Both the position numbers and the translations under genes were made by a program. Shown here piece after piece: positions 10,330-20,753 of a stretch of DNA of 64,000 nt (positions within the stretch are counted from its first letter, which is position 1; every line of letters starts with the position of its first letter). This stretch comes from an uncultured Paracoccaceae bacterium (GTDB lineage: Bacteria > Pseudomonadota > Alphaproteobacteria > Rhodobacterales > Rhodobacteraceae). The stretch is from NCBI GenBank assembly GCA_947498645.1, contig CANMKS010000001.1:3175444-3239443 (forward strand). Reading direction: 5' to 3'. A model generated the notes under the pieces. That model was given only the letters and a program-made list of their open reading frames with translations. It made no database searches and was not told the DNA's origin.

Positions 10330-11508
10330 ATGCAGATTGAAACCCTGATCATCGGGGCCGGCGCGGCTGGCATGATGTGCGCAGCACATGCAGGGCCCGG
10401 CGTGCTGGTCATTGATCACGCAAAAGCACCGGGCGAAAAGATCCGCATTTCCGGCGGCGGCCGCTGCAATTTCACCAATCTGCACAGCAGCCCGCAGAAT
10501 TTCATCAGCCGGAACCCGCATTTCTGCAAATCCGCGCTGAAGCGCTACACCCAATGGGATTTCATCGATCTGGTCGGGGCCTACGGGATCGCTTGGCACG
10601 AAAAGACCCTGGGACAGCTTTTTTGCGATAACACTGCAAAAGACATCATCGCGATGCTGCGCGCAGAGATGGAGAACGCCGGGGCGCAACTGTGGCTTCA
10701 AACCGCCGTCACGGCGATCTCGCGTGATGGTGCGGGGTTCACCGCGACGCTGATCCGCGATGGGCGCGAAACGCATGTGACCGCCCGGAACATTGTGGTC
10801 GCCTGTGGTGGCAAATCGATCCCCAAGATGGGTGCAACCGGGTTGGGTTATCAGATCGCCCATCAGTTTGACCTGCCCGTCATCACGCCGCGTCCGGGGC
10901 TCGTGCCGCTGACCTTTTCGGATGATCGGTTCAAACCCCTTGCAGGGGTCGCCGCACCGGCCCGTGTTTCGGCTGGCGGTGCGCATTTTGAAGAGGCGAT
11001 CCTGTTCACCCATCGCGGCCTTTCAGGCCCCGCGATCCTGCAAGCCTCGTCCTATTGGCAGGAAGGCGAAAGTATTGAGGTGAATCTGACACCGCAAGCG
11101 GGGCTGTTGGCCGCTCTGCAATCGGCCAGACAAAACGACGGGAAAAAGGCGCTCACGACAGTGTTGGGCCACGTCCTGCCCGCCCGGCTGGTTGACTACT
11201 TACAAGATGAACTGGGGCTGGCCGGCAATATCGCGGACCAAAGCGATGCACGCCTGACAGCACTCTGCGATGCGCTGGCCCATTGGCAACTGACACCGGC
11301 AGGCACCGAAGGGTACAGAACGGCAGAGGTCACATTGGGCGGGGTTGATACCGATGCGCTGTCATCCAGAACAATGCAGGTCAAAGAGGTGCCCGGTCTT
11401 TATTTCATTGGCGAATGTGTTGATGTCACCGGCTGGCTGGGCGGCTATAACTTCCAATGGGCCTGGTCATCAGGCTGGGCCGCGGGGCAGGCCATTTCTG
11501 CGACGTAA
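10330..11508 (+). CDS. BaiN/RdsA-family NAD(P)/FAD-dependent oxidoreductase (HI0933-like)
   Basis: Flavoprotein with an N-terminal FAD-binding Rossmann motif (IIGAGAAG, about residues 7-14), the family signature KIRISGGGRCNFTN (about 37-50) and the late C-terminal FAD contact GYNFQWAWSSGWAAG. 392 residues from the chosen ATG. Longer readings to 10258 or 10153 add an unlikely leader, and the chosen Met sits the usual 8-9 residues before the dinucleotide motif. The substrate is unknown for most of this family. The gene is inverted between murD and ftsW, breaking the dcw cluster in two. Confidence 0.9.
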   Translation: MQIETLIIGAGAAGMMCAAHAGPGVLVIDHAKAPGEKIRISGGGRCNFTNLHSSPQNFISRNPHFCKSALKRYTQWDFIDLVGAYGIAWHEKTLGQLFCDNTAKDIIAMLRAEMENAGAQLWLQTAVTAISRDGAGFTATLIRDGRETHVTARNIVVACGGKSIPKMGATGLGYQIAHQFDLPVITPRPGLVPLTFSDDRFKPLAGVAAPARVSAGGAHFEEAILFTHRGLSGPAILQASSYWQEGESIEVNLTPQAGLLAALQSARQNDGKKALTTVLGHVLPARLVDYLQDELGLAGNIADQSDARLTALCDALAHWQLTPAGTEGYRTAEVTLGGVDTDALSSRTMQVKEVPGLYFIGECVDVTGWLGGYNFQWAWSSGWAAGQAISAT

Positions 11509-11529
11509 GGTGGATCTTGATCCACCTTA
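11506..11529. terminator. Perfect 24-bp palindrome carrying both stop codons of convergent genes
   Basis: Two 11-bp arms (11506-11516 and 11519-11529) separated by TT. The left arm begins with the TAA of the flavoprotein gene, and the right arm ends with the complement of the murD TAA. Its position between convergent genes suggests a bidirectional terminator, although there is no T tract and the tight loop would have to open by a pair or two. Confidence 0.5.
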
Positions 11530-12921
11530 CAGTTTGCGCACCTGCGCCACGAAGTCCTCACCACGTTTTTCAAAACTGTCATACTGGTCAAAGGACGCCG
11601 CCGCCGGGGCAAGCAGGACGACTTCACCCTCCTGCGCATCCTTTGCCGCCTTGGCCACGGCCACATCCATCGTGCCGCAAACCTCTGCGTCAGCGCCTGT
11701 CAACTGACGCGCAAAATCAGCGGCCTCGCGCCCGATCACATAGGCTTTCACAACATGCCCCAGATGCGGCAACAGCCCATCCAGCCCGCCTTCCTTTTGC
11801 AAGCCACCGCAAATCCAGCGGACTTTCGGATAGGCCTGCAAGGCCTTGGCCGCACTATCAATATTGGTGGCCTTGCTGTCGTTGACGAAGGCGATCCCGT
11901 TCTTTTCGGCCACCACCTGACTGCGGTGCGGCAGGCCTGGATAGCTGTGCAGCGCCTGCGCGATGCCCTTGGGGCCCAGCCCCAGACTGCGGCAGGCCGC
12001 ATAGGCCGCACAGGCATTTTGATGATTATGCGCGCCGGGCAACCCGGCCACGGCGCGCAGATCAACAGAGGCCACCTGCCGCCCCTTGCGATGCTCTGAC
12101 AAAAACCCCTTGCGCGCAAAGACAGCCCATCCGTCCCCGGTCAGCTTTTGCCCGGACGATACGCGGATAATCCGGTCATCCCCCGCCCCTTCGATCATTT
12201 GGTTGGCGATATAGCGCCCTTCGGCCTCATCCACACCAATCACAGCGCGGTCCGGCCCGCCTTCGGCAAACAGCCTGCGCTTGGCCGCGAAATACCCCCC
12301 CAGCCCCGCGTGTCGGTCCAGATGATCGGGGCTGAGATTGGTAAACACGGCCACATCCGGCGTCAGGCTGCGGGCAAGGTCGGTCTGATAGGATGACAGT
12401 TCCAGCACCACGACTTCGCCGTCATGGGCAGGTTCAATGTCCAGAACACCACGCCCGATGTTCCCCGCCAATTGCGCAGGTCGTCCGTTTTCGACCAGAA
12501 TATGGTGGATAAGCGCGGCAGTCGTCGATTTGCCGTTGGAGCCGGTCACAGCAATGACCCTTGGGGTCGTGTCGAAATTGTCCCAGTCCGGGGTCGCAAA
12601 AGACCGAAAGAAAAGCCCGATATCATTGTCCACAGGCACCTGCGCATCCCAGGCCGCTGCAATCACCGGGTGCGGTACGGGATAAAGATGCGGAATACCG
12701 GGGCTGACGATAAGCGCCGCAACCCCGTCAAATGCGCCCGCCTTCGTCAGATCGCGCACATCCAGCCCGGCCTCATCTGCGGTTTCGCGTGCCGGGGCGC
12801 TGTCATCCCAGACCACTGCCGTCGCACCACCGGCCTGCAAGGCCGCCGCCGCAGCGCGCCCTGTCCGCCCAAGCCCAAGAACGGCAACGGTTTGCCCTGC
12901 GTAGCCCTGCACTGGAATCAT
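11527..12921 (-). CDS. murD: UDP-N-acetylmuramoyl-L-alanine--D-glutamate ligase
   Basis: ATP-dependent cytosolic ligase adding D-Glu to the growing peptide stem. 464 residues. The N-terminal UDP-binding motif [16 protein letters not shown], the P-loop [14 protein letters not shown], the central [10 protein letters not shown] motif and the late FVNDSKATN motif (lysine and substrate binding) are intact. It ends at the shared palindrome with the flavoprotein gene. Upstream are the 172-aa protein and mraY, so murD closes the promoter-proximal half of the dcw cluster. Confidence 0.96.
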   Translation of the reverse strand: MIPVQGYAGQTVAVLGLGRTGRAAAAALQAGGATAVVWDDSAPARETADEAGLDVRDLTKAGAFDGVAALIVSPGIPHLYPVPHPVIAAAWDAQVPVDNDIGLFFRSFATPDWDNFDTTPRVIAVTGSNGKSTTAALIHHILVENGRPAQLAGNIGRGVLDIEPAHDGEVVVLELSSYQTDLARSLTPDVAVFTNLSPDHLDRHAGLGGYFAAKRRLFAEGGPDRAVIGVDEAEGRYIANQMIEGAGDDRIIRVSSGQKLTGDGWAVFARKGFLSEHRKGRQVASVDLRAVAGLPGAHNHQNACAAYAACRSLGLGPKGIAQALHSYPGLPHRSQVVAEKNGIAFVNDSKATNIDSAAKALQAYPKVRWICGGLQKEGGLDGLLPHLGHVVKAYVIGREAADFARQLTGADAEVCGTMDVAVAKAAKDAQEGEVVLLAPAAASFDQYDSFEKRGEDFVAQVRKL

Positions 12922-13010
12922 CGTTTTACCTTCACGCTGCTCAGCTGCCTCAAAGGGTCATTCCACTAGGTGACATGTTCAGGACCGGTCATGCAACCGC
13001 ATTAGCGCAG

Positions 13011-13529
13011 CTACCTGATATGCAAGGCGCGTTTCATATCTGTGATCGCATCAACCTGTGCCGGGCTCAACTCACCCTCGACCAGTGAGGTCAGCATGGT
13101 CTGAAGCTTTTCCCAGGACGCATCCCCGTCAATCTTGAACAGCCGGCGCGCCAAACGCGTGACCGCCGCATCCGGCGATTGGCATTGACCAACCAGCCAT
13201 CGGCCCAGAACTTCCATCTCTTCGGCCTCATCCGCACCGCAGCGCAGCTCGGTGCGCAGCAGGACGGACAACCGTTTGCGCTGATCCAATGTGGGCAGTG
13301 CGTCCAACTCAATAAATGCCTGCGCGAGGGCACAAACCGCAATCCGGGCGTCATCGACGCCTTCCACGGGATGGGCATTGTGTTGGCGACGAAACGCCAG
13401 CCTGCGGGGCGCATTTCGTGCGGTCGTGATCGCATCCTGTGCAATATTCACCGCGTCACCGGGGTTCTGGCGCGCCCACCAATACAGCGCACCACCAAGT
13501 GTCGTCAGGATCAAAATGATAAATCCCAT
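13011..13529 (-). CDS. Membrane-anchored hypothetical protein (possibly TerB-like)
   Basis: 172 residues. One N-terminal membrane helix (about 2-18) is followed by an Arg-rich linker and an all-helical soluble domain (about 60-170) with charged amphipathic helices and a DGDASWEKLQTML segment. The helical pattern with acidic positions is faintly like TerB-type domains, but this is a guess. It lies between mraY and murD on the same strand, 70-90 bp from each, so it is probably co-expressed with them. No function can be assigned. Confidence 0.75.
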   Translation of the reverse strand: MGFIILILTTLGGALYWWARQNPGDAVNIAQDAITTARNAPRRLAFRRQHNAHPVEGVDDARIAVCALAQAFIELDALPTLDQRKRLSVLLRTELRCGADEAEEMEVLGRWLVGQCQSPDAAVTRLARRLFKIDGDASWEKLQTMLTSLVEGELSPAQVDAITDMKRALHIR

Positions 13530-13599
13530 TATTCAACCTCTTGCTGTGTCCAAGCGAGGGTGCCGCGTAAACGTGGCAGCAATATGAAAGGCCCCGACC

Positions 13600-14682
13600 C
13601 TAGCGCACCTTCAGCGTCGCTAGGCCGATCATCGCCAGAATAAGCGAAATGATCCAGAAACGGATCACGATCTGCGGCTCTGCCCAGCCCTTTTTCTCAT
13701 AGTGATGGTGGATCGGCGCCATCAGGAAAACCCGTTTGCCGGTCCGTTTGAAGTAAAGCACCTGAATAATGACCGATAGTGCCTCGACCACGAAAAGCCC
13801 GCCAACAATCGCCAGCACAATCTCGTGCTTGGTGGCCACCGCAATTGCACCCAGCGCACCGCCAAGGGCCAGCGATCCGGTATCGCCCATGAACACCGCA
13901 GCGGGTGGCGCATTGTACCACAAGAACCCCAGACCGCCGCCGATCAGACCCATCGTAAAGATCAGGATTTCACCGGTTTGCGGGACGTAATGCACGTCCA
14001 GATATTGGGTAAAGTCGGTTCGGCCGACGGCATAGGCAATCACACCAAATGTACCGGCGGCAATCATCACCGGCATGATCGCCAAACCGTCCAGCCCATC
14101 AGTGAGGTTCACCGCATTCGCCGCCCCCACAATCACGATAATCGCGAAAGGAATGAACAGAATGCCAAGGTTAATCAGCGTGTCCTTGAAGATCGGCAGC
14201 GCCAGTTGGTTGGTCAAATCATCGGGGTGATAGACCGCCGCCCAATAGCCTGCGATGCCTGCGATCAGAATGCCCAGCAGAATACGCACCTTGCCCGACA
14301 CGCCAGCAGTGTTTTGTTTGGATACCTTTGAATAATCATCGGCAAAGCCGATCGCCGCAAAGGACAGTGTTACAAAAAGAACCATCCAGACAAAGGGGTT
14401 GTCCAGCCGCGCCCATAACAGCGTCGAAAAGGTCAATGCACCCACAATCAGCAAGCCACCCATCGTGGGCGTGCCCTGTTTGGCGAAATGTCCTTCGGGG
14501 CCGTCGTCGCGAATGGGTTGGCCCTTGCCTTGCTTGCGCCGCAGCACGTTGATCAGCGGCGGCCCAAAGATGAACCCAAACAGCAATGCCGTCATAAAGG
14601 CCCCGCCCGCCCGAAAGGTGATGTAGCGAAACAGGTTATAGAAATCGCCACCATCAGAGAGAGCCGTGAGCCAATAAAGCAT
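13600..14682 (-). CDS. mraY: Phospho-N-acetylmuramoyl-pentapeptide transferase
   Basis: Polytopic membrane enzyme that makes lipid I from UDP-MurNAc-pentapeptide and undecaprenyl phosphate. 360 residues from the ATG giving [28 protein letters not shown] supplies the ribosome site. The signature motifs [21 protein letters not shown], the catalytic-Asp segment FADDYSKV, the [10 protein letters not shown] loop and [15 protein letters not shown] are all visible. A 20-codon upstream extension would overlap murF and was not used. Confidence 0.96.
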   Translation of the reverse strand: MLYWLTALSDGGDFYNLFRYITFRAGGAFMTALLFGFIFGPPLINVLRRKQGKGQPIRDDGPEGHFAKQGTPTMGGLLIVGALTFSTLLWARLDNPFVWMVLFVTLSFAAIGFADDYSKVSKQNTAGVSGKVRILLGILIAGIAGYWAAVYHPDDLTNQLALPIFKDTLINLGILFIPFAIIVIVGAANAVNLTDGLDGLAIMPVMIAAGTFGVIAYAVGRTDFTQYLDVHYVPQTGEILIFTMGLIGGGLGFLWYNAPPAAVFMGDTGSLALGGALGAIAVATKHEIVLAIVGGLFVVEALSVIIQVLYFKRTGKRVFLMAPIHHHYEKKGWAEPQIVIRFWIISLILAMIGLATLKVR

Positions 14683-14692
14683 TGCGTGTCCT

Positions 14693-16126
14693 TTAGTCTT
14701 CTTGGGGGCGCCGATGCCCCAGTTTGCGAATGGCGTCAACAATCAGGCTGACTTTGCTGCCCTTGGACCCTTTGACCAGCACAACATCGCCTGCATCAAC
14801 CAGCCGTGCGGTTTCGGGGATCAGGTCTTTGGCCGTCTCGGCCCAGTGTCCGCGCTGTTCTTCGGGCAGCGCCTGCCAAAGGTGATGCATCAACCGCCCT
14901 GCACAATGCACCAGATCAAGCGTTTGCAGGTCTGCATTCGCGGCCATGTCGCGGTGCATCTGCACCTCGTCGGGCCCCAATTCAAGCATATCCCCAAGGA
15001 TCGCGATCCGGCGACCTTTGACGATGCGCCCCACGTTATCGGTAGGTTGTGAAGCCGCAAGAACCTCAAGCGAGGCCACAAGAGATGTCGGATTGGCATT
15101 GAATGCATCATCCAGCAGCTCAAGGCTTTCGCCATCATTGGCCATATCGGTCACAATAACCTCGCGCGTCCCGCGCCCCGCTGGCGGCACCCATGTGGCA
15201 ATATCGAGCGAGGCCGCAACCGGGTCCGCACCAAGCGCATCCACCACGGCCAGAACCCCCAAGGCGTTCATCGCGAAATGCCGCCCCGGCACAGAGAGCT
15301 TGAAGAGGTAATCGTCGCCGGCATGGTGGGCATTGATGATCGTCACATCACCGCTTAGCCGCACATTTTGCAGCGTCCAATCGGTCGCATTTTCGCCAAA
15401 GAACACTTTGGCCACGCCAAGACCCTTGGCGTGATCCCCCAGCACCGCTGTTGTCTCAATATCGCTATTGAGGACCGCCACGCCGCCCGGCTCCAGCCCA
15501 TCCATGATGCTGGCCTTTTCCACGGCAATGCCGGCCAGATTGTCAAACGACGCCAGATGCGCCGCGGCTACCGTGGTGATCATCGCCACATGCGGGCGTG
15601 CCATTTGGGACAGCGGTGTGATTTCACCGGGGTTGCTCATCCCGATTTCGATCACGGCGTAATCGGTGTCCGCAGGCATCCGGGCGAGCGTCAGCGGCAC
15701 GCCCCAATGGTTGTTGTAAGAGGCTTCGGCGGCATGGCATTTGCCCTGTCTGGACAAAACCGCACGCAGCATTTCTTTGGTCGAGGTCTTGCCAACTGAC
15801 CCGGTGATCGCGGCAATCCTTGCGCCAGTTCGCGCGCGCGCCGCGCGCCCCAGCGCTTCTAACCCCTTTAATACATCGGGGACTAACAGCAGCGGCGCAT
15901 CCTCTGCGACACCCGCGGGCCGGTGCGTGACAAGCGCTGCCGCAGCACCTTTATCAAGGGCCTGCGCCACGAACTCATGGCCGTCACGGATATCTTTCAG
16001 GGCAACAAAAAGATCGCCGGGCGCAAGCGTCCGCGTATCAATCGACACCCCTGTTGCCTGCCAATCACCGCTGGTTTGACCACCCGTCGCAGCAGCGGCA
16101 TCGGTCGAGGTCCAAAGCACGGTCAT
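14693..16126 (-). CDS. murF: UDP-MurNAc-tripeptide--D-alanyl-D-alanine ligase
   Basis: Last cytosolic ligase of the stem peptide, adding D-Ala-D-Ala. 477 residues. There is an N-terminal UDP-binding domain ([18 protein letters not shown]), the P-loop [15 protein letters not shown], the central [10 protein letters not shown] motif and the [11 protein letters not shown] motif specific to MurF. The start overlaps the murE stop by 4 bp, and mraY begins about 10 bp after its end, giving the usual murE-murF-mraY order. Confidence 0.96.
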   Translation of the reverse strand: MTVLWTSTDAAAATGGQTSGDWQATGVSIDTRTLAPGDLFVALKDIRDGHEFVAQALDKGAAAALVTHRPAGVAEDAPLLLVPDVLKGLEALGRAARARTGARIAAITGSVGKTSTKEMLRAVLSRQGKCHAAEASYNNHWGVPLTLARMPADTDYAVIEIGMSNPGEITPLSQMARPHVAMITTVAAAHLASFDNLAGIAVEKASIMDGLEPGGVAVLNSDIETTAVLGDHAKGLGVAKVFFGENATDWTLQNVRLSGDVTIINAHHAGDDYLFKLSVPGRHFAMNALGVLAVVDALGADPVAASLDIATWVPPAGRGTREVIVTDMANDGESLELLDDAFNANPTSLVASLEVLAASQPTDNVGRIVKGRRIAILGDMLELGPDEVQMHRDMAANADLQTLDLVHCAGRLMHHLWQALPEEQRGHWAETAKDLIPETARLVDAGDVVLVKGSKGSKVSLIVDAIRKLGHRRPQED

Positions 16127-17610
16127 ATCCGGCCCTCAAGGGCCGCAACAGCGACACTGGCCTGTTCCACATCATCAAAGGGCAGCACGGCATCGCCCAC
16201 AACCTGTCCCGTTTCGTGCCCCTTGCCTGCAATCAACAAGGCATCACCCGCGCCCAGCAGGTCAATCCCCCGCAGGATCGCCTCGGCACGATCGCCGAAC
16301 TCGGAAATACTGTCAGTGCCGCCCGCCGCGACCGCGCCCGCTAAAACAGCCGCGCGGATGCTGGCCGGGTCTTCCGAGCGCGGATTATCATCCGTAACAA
16401 TCACGATATCGGCGTTCTGCGCCGCAGCAGCCCCCATCAAGGGCCGCTTGGCTGTATCTCTGTCGCCGCCTGCGCCAACAATCACAACAATCCGGCCCAT
16501 CACATGCGGGCGCATGGCTTTCAGGGCGGTCTCGACCGCGTCGGGTGTATGGGCGTAGTCCACGAACACGGCCGCACCGCTTTCGCGCGTGGCGGCCAGT
16601 TCCATGCGCCCGCGCACGGTGCTCAGGTGTGATAGCGCGTCAAAGACATCGGCGGGGTCAGCGCCAGCCGCGATCACCAATCCGGCCGCGAGCAGCACAT
16701 TCTCGGCCTGAAAGCCGCCAATCAGACCAAGCCGGGTTTGCCGTGCCTTGCCCTGCCATTCAAAGAGCAGATCCTGCCCGGTCGCATCAAACCGCTGCCC
16801 GGTCAGCCGCAGCCGCGCATCAGGGTGGCGGCCCACGCCAATGATCTCTTGCCCGCGTTCGGCGCAAATGACCGCAACCTCGGGCCCTTTGGGATCATCC
16901 AGATTGATCACCGCAACACCGTCGTCAGACAGAACGCGGGTGAACAGCCCCATTTTGGCATCGAAATAGGCCTCAAAGGTTTCGTGGTAATCAAGGTGGT
17001 CCTGCGTGAAATTCGAAAACCCCGCAGCGGCCAGCAACACACCATCCAACCGCCGCTGATCAAGGCCGTGGGACGAGGCCTCCATCGCGACATGGGTGAT
17101 CCCCTCTTGCGCGGCTTGGGCCATGACCCTGTGCAAGGTAATCGGTTCTGGTGTTGTATGTTTGAGCGGGTGGGTCCATGCCCCCTCAACCCCAGTGGTG
17201 CCGAGGTTGACGCCTGCGATCTGCAGTTCTTCCCAGATTTGCTGGCAAAAGGTCGACACGGAGGTTTTTCCGTTGGTTCCGGTGACCGCAACAACCGTGC
17301 CCGGATGCGCCCCAAACCAAAGAGATGCGGTCTGTGCCAGGGCCTGCCGTGGATCCTGCGCCACAACCAGGGCGACATCGCTGTCTGCAAGCTTATCCGC
17401 AGCGATCCGTGCGCCTTCACTGTCTGTCAGGATAGCTCCGGCCTGCATGCGCAGGGCGTATTGGATGAATTCGGCGCCGTGGACCCGCGCCCCCGGCAAG
17501 GCCGCGAAAAGGAACCCCGGCTTGACCTCGCGGCTGTCGACAGCCAGCCCGGTGATCTGCGCCTCACGTCCGCCTTGCGCCCTCAGCCCCAGTTCCGCCA
17601 GTGATTTCAT
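16123..17610 (-). CDS. murE: UDP-MurNAc-L-Ala-D-Glu--meso-diaminopimelate ligase
   Basis: ATP-dependent ligase adding the third residue of the stem. 495 residues. It has the N-terminal motif GLAVDSREVKPGFLFAALPG, the P-loop AVTGTNGKTSVSTF and the EASSHGLDQRRLDG motif. The DDNPRSEDP motif marks meso-diaminopimelate specificity, as expected for a Gram-negative wall. It overlaps murF by 4 bp and follows ftsI after about 13 bp. Confidence 0.96.
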   Translation of the reverse strand: MKSLAELGLRAQGGREAQITGLAVDSREVKPGFLFAALPGARVHGAEFIQYALRMQAGAILTDSEGARIAADKLADSDVALVVAQDPRQALAQTASLWFGAHPGTVVAVTGTNGKTSVSTFCQQIWEELQIAGVNLGTTGVEGAWTHPLKHTTPEPITLHRVMAQAAQEGITHVAMEASSHGLDQRRLDGVLLAAAGFSNFTQDHLDYHETFEAYFDAKMGLFTRVLSDDGVAVINLDDPKGPEVAVICAERGQEIIGVGRHPDARLRLTGQRFDATGQDLLFEWQGKARQTRLGLIGGFQAENVLLAAGLVIAAGADPADVFDALSHLSTVRGRMELAATRESGAAVFVDYAHTPDAVETALKAMRPHVMGRIVVIVGAGGDRDTAKRPLMGAAAAQNADIVIVTDDNPRSEDPASIRAAVLAGAVAAGGTDSISEFGDRAEAILRGIDLLGAGDALLIAGKGHETGQVVGDAVLPFDDVEQASVAVAALEGRI

Positions 17611-17623
17611 TGCCCGCCCTCGC

Positions 17624-19408
17624 CTAGTTTGAGGTGAGTGTTACACCGACCTGCTGAGGCCTGTCCACTTGTGGTCTGACCCCCAAAAGAGGGGCGACGC
17701 GACGGATCATCTCGGCCGCGATCGGCACGGCCGTCCAACCTGCCGTGCGGCGCGGCTCGGCGCCTGAATTCTCGGAAGGTTCGTCAAGTGTGACGATCAG
17801 GACATATTGCGGATCATTGGCCGGAAAGACCGAAGCAAAGGTCGCGATAACCTTGTCATCATAGTATCCGCCACCCTGCGTGCGCGGCTTATCCGCTGTT
17901 CCGGTTTTCCCGCCAACAGCATAGCCCGGCACATCACCAAAGGACGCGGTCCCTCGAGTGACCACCTGACGCAGCATGTCGCGGGCGCGGGCGCTGACGG
18001 CCTCGCTGACAACACGCGGGCCAACATCCACGTCCGTTTGACGCAGCAAGGTCGGCTCAACCCGCGTGCCGCCGTTCAGCAAGGATGCGTAGCCCGCTGC
18101 CAGATGTACCGGCGAAGAGGATAAGCCATGGCCGTATGATATCGTCATGGTGGAAATCTCGGACCAGTTTGGGGGCAATAGCGGACGCCCCGTTGGGGCC
18201 TCGGCCATCTCCAACCCTGTGGGGGCCAAGAAACCAAGTGAGCCGAGGAATTCCTTTTGCCGTTCTGCACCGATCTGCATCGCAATTCGCGCTGTGCCGA
18301 TGTTCGATGATTCCACGATCACATCCGTGGTGCTCAATTCTGGCCCATAGTCATGGAAATCACGAATGCGGAAACGGCCCCATGTCAGCGGGCCCTGGGT
18401 GTCGATCATCGTATTGGGGTTGACCAAGCCAAGTTCCATGGCCTGTGCCACAGCAAAAATCTTGAAAACCGAGCCCAGCTCATAAACGCCCTGCACAGCA
18501 CGGTTAAACAAGGGGCTGTCCGATTGATCACCCGAGGTCAGGACCTGAGGGCGGTTGTTCGGATCGAAATCAGGCAAAGAGACCATCGAGATGATCTCGC
18601 CAGTATGAATATCCATCAGAACGGACGCCGCACCCTTGGCATTCATGATCGACATGCCACCCGCCAGCACCTGTTCGGCCGCGGCCTGCACGGTCAGATC
18701 AAGGGACAGCGCCAGCGGCGCGCCTTCGTTGGCCGGATCACGCAGGAAACCGTCAAATTGACGTTCAACCCCGGCCACGCCGATCACCTCTGCAGAGGCG
18801 ACACCTTCGCGGCCATAGCTGGCACCACCCAGAATATGCGCGGCAATCGGGCCATTGGGATACAGGCGCATTTCGCGCGGGCCAAACAGCAAACCGGGAG
18901 AGCCGATATCATGTACCGCTTGCATCTGTTCGGGGCTGATCTGGCGGCGAATCCAAAGGAACCGACGGTCACCTGTAAAATCAGTGAGCAGCTCTTCCTC
19001 ATCCAGTTCGGGGAAAATCTGAACCAACCCCTTGGCGGCCTGCACCGGGTCAATCATATCCTGCGGATGGGCATAAAGCGAATGGGTGGCAAGGTTCGTG
19101 GCCAGAATGCGTCCGTTTCTGTCAACGATATCAGAGCGTTGCCCAATGATGGGATTGCCCACAGCAGAGGCGCGCGGCTCTTCTGGAATGGCTGAGGCCA
19201 GTGTCGCCATTCGCATCCCGATCACGCCAAATGCGCAAAAGAACGCAAGGCCCAGCACCAGCAGGCGGCCTTCGGCGCGTTGGCGTTGCTTGTCGGCCAT
19301 CGCCTCATGGCGGCGGGCCCGGTTTTCGGCCTCGATGGCGTCAGGATCCTCGCCCTTCGCGCGGGCCTTCAGAACGCGGGCCAAGGGGCGGAGCGGTGTG
19401 CGGATCAT
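17624..19408 (-). CDS. ftsI: Septal peptidoglycan transpeptidase FtsI (PBP3)
   Basis: Bitopic class B penicillin-binding protein that cross-links septal wall with FtsW. 594 residues. A basic cytoplasmic N-terminus and one membrane helix (about 49-68) precede a pedestal domain and the transpeptidase domain with active-site SVFK (Ser about 313), SSN (367-369) and KTG (501-503). The more usual form of the first motif is STFK; the Val is a mild variation that keeps Ser and Lys. The start overlaps the ftsL-like gene by 4 bp. Confidence 0.96.
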   Translation of the reverse strand: MIRTPLRPLARVLKARAKGEDPDAIEAENRARRHEAMADKQRQRAEGRLLVLGLAFFCAFGVIGMRMATLASAIPEEPRASAVGNPIIGQRSDIVDRNGRILATNLATHSLYAHPQDMIDPVQAAKGLVQIFPELDEEELLTDFTGDRRFLWIRRQISPEQMQAVHDIGSPGLLFGPREMRLYPNGPIAAHILGGASYGREGVASAEVIGVAGVERQFDGFLRDPANEGAPLALSLDLTVQAAAEQVLAGGMSIMNAKGAASVLMDIHTGEIISMVSLPDFDPNNRPQVLTSGDQSDSPLFNRAVQGVYELGSVFKIFAVAQAMELGLVNPNTMIDTQGPLTWGRFRIRDFHDYGPELSTTDVIVESSNIGTARIAMQIGAERQKEFLGSLGFLAPTGLEMAEAPTGRPLLPPNWSEISTMTISYGHGLSSSPVHLAAGYASLLNGGTRVEPTLLRQTDVDVGPRVVSEAVSARARDMLRQVVTRGTASFGDVPGYAVGGKTGTADKPRTQGGGYYDDKVIATFASVFPANDPQYVLIVTLDEPSENSGAEPRRTAGWTAVPIAAEMIRRVAPLLGVRPQVDRPQQVGVTLTSN

Positions 19409-19764
19409 AGGTCATTCTCCAACGCGCCCATGGCGTCAGAGGACAGCTCAATCGGGTTGGTGATTGGCAGGATTGGCGGGGCGGGATAGATCACCTGATC
19501 AACCGCGCCAAATGCATCTGGCATCAGCGGCAACAGGCCAAGGCGGTCAAAGTTCAGGTCAGCAAGATCAGCCAGACGGTCAGGCCGGTTCAGATAGGCC
19601 CACTCGGCGCGCAACATGCCCAGACGTTCATGCGCCCGCCCGATATCCTGATGCAGATCACGCACCTCGGCGATGGCACCTTGGGTCTTGTAGTTTTCCT
19701 GATAGGCCCAAAACGCCAGCCCCATGACCGACAGAGCGGCCAAAACATAAAACAAACCACGCAT
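19405..19764 (-). CDS. ftsL: FtsL-like cell division protein
   Basis: 119 residues with one N-terminal membrane helix (about 3-20) followed by a coiled-coil stretch (EVRDLHQDIGRAHERLGMLRAEW, about 34-57) and the NRPDRLADLADLN segment typical of FtsL in this group. FtsL forms a periplasmic complex with FtsB and FtsQ that activates FtsWI. The assignment rests on topology, length and position between rsmH and ftsI, because the sequence itself diverges fast. Confidence 0.88.
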   Translation of the reverse strand: MRGLFYVLAALSVMGLAFWAYQENYKTQGAIAEVRDLHQDIGRAHERLGMLRAEWAYLNRPDRLADLADLNFDRLGLLPLMPDAFGAVDQVIYPAPPILPITNPIELSSDAMGALENDL

Positions 19765-20748
19765 CTACCTGCCCCCCTTCTTTTGCTTTTTCATCGGCAT
19801 ACCCAATGTGGCAGGATCAATCGGCTCTGCCGGTGCATCCGTGCGGATGGCGACCCGCAGTTTGGCCGAACGCGACCTTGGGTTTTCGGCCAGTTCCTGT
19901 TCATCGGGTCCAATCGCCTTGCGCTTCTCGATGCGCCAGGCAGGCGTGACCTGCGCGACTTCCGGCGCATAGCGGTTGGCGTTGGCGGTATTGCCGGAAC
20001 GGGCCTGCAAGAACCGCTTGACCATCCGGTCCTCAACCGAATGAAAGGTCACAACGGCCAGTTGGCCACCCGGCCGCAATGCCCGTTCGGCAGCCATCAG
20101 CCCATGGGCCAACTCGCCATATTCATTGTTCACGGCAATCCGCAACGCCTGAAAGGTCCGGGTTGCCGGATGGCTCTGACCCGGTTTTGCACGTGGCAAA
20201 CAACCCTCGACAATCCTGGCCAGTTGCAGCGTCGTCGTCAGCGGGCGTGCCGCGACAATCGCCTTGGCGATGCGGCGCGAGGCGCGTTCTTCACCATACA
20301 GAAAGATAATATCGGCAAGTTCAGCCTCATCGGCTTCGTTGCAAAGGTCCGCTGCAGAAGGACCATCCTGCGACATACGCATATCAAGCGGGCCGTCGCG
20401 CATGAAGGAAAAACCGCGCTCTGCAAGATCAAGCTGCATAGAGCTGACCCCTAGGTCCAGCACAACGCCGTCCAGATCAGCGCCATATTCATCCAGCCTG
20501 GAAAACACGCCCGCGACCGTTTCAATCCGGTCGCCGTAGGCGCCGATCCATTCTGCCGCCATCTCAAACGCCAGCGGATCACGATCCACACCGATCACCT
20601 TATCCGCACCGGCATCCAGCAATTCACGGGTATAGCCGCCATTGCCAAAGGTGCCATCAAGCCAAACCCCAGAAACAGGCGAGACCGCTGCGATGAGCGG
20701 TCGGATCAGGACGGGAATATGCGGGGATGTGTCAGCGGCAGCAATCAT
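19765..20748 (-). CDS. rsmH: 16S rRNA (cytosine-1402-N4)-methyltransferase
   Basis: SAM-dependent methyltransferase that modifies C1402 in the decoding site of 16S rRNA, also called MraW. 327 residues. The SAM-binding loop [16 protein letters not shown] (about 29-44), the conserved [11 protein letters not shown] motif, and the late [20 protein letters not shown] and [12 protein letters not shown] motifs are clear. It lies directly between mraZ (5-bp gap) and ftsL (adjacent), the standard dcw order. Confidence 0.96.
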   Translation of the reverse strand: MIAAADTSPHIPVLIRPLIAAVSPVSGVWLDGTFGNGGYTRELLDAGADKVIGVDRDPLAFEMAAEWIGAYGDRIETVAGVFSRLDEYGADLDGVVLDLGVSSMQLDLAERGFSFMRDGPLDMRMSQDGPSAADLCNEADEAELADIIFLYGEERASRRIAKAIVAARPLTTTLQLARIVEGCLPRAKPGQSHPATRTFQALRIAVNNEYGELAHGLMAAERALRPGGQLAVVTFHSVEDRMVKRFLQARSGNTANANRYAPEVAQVTPAWRIEKRKAIGPDEQELAENPRSRSAKLRVAIRTDAPAEPIDPATLGMPMKKQKKGGR

Positions 20749-20753
20749 CGGCG

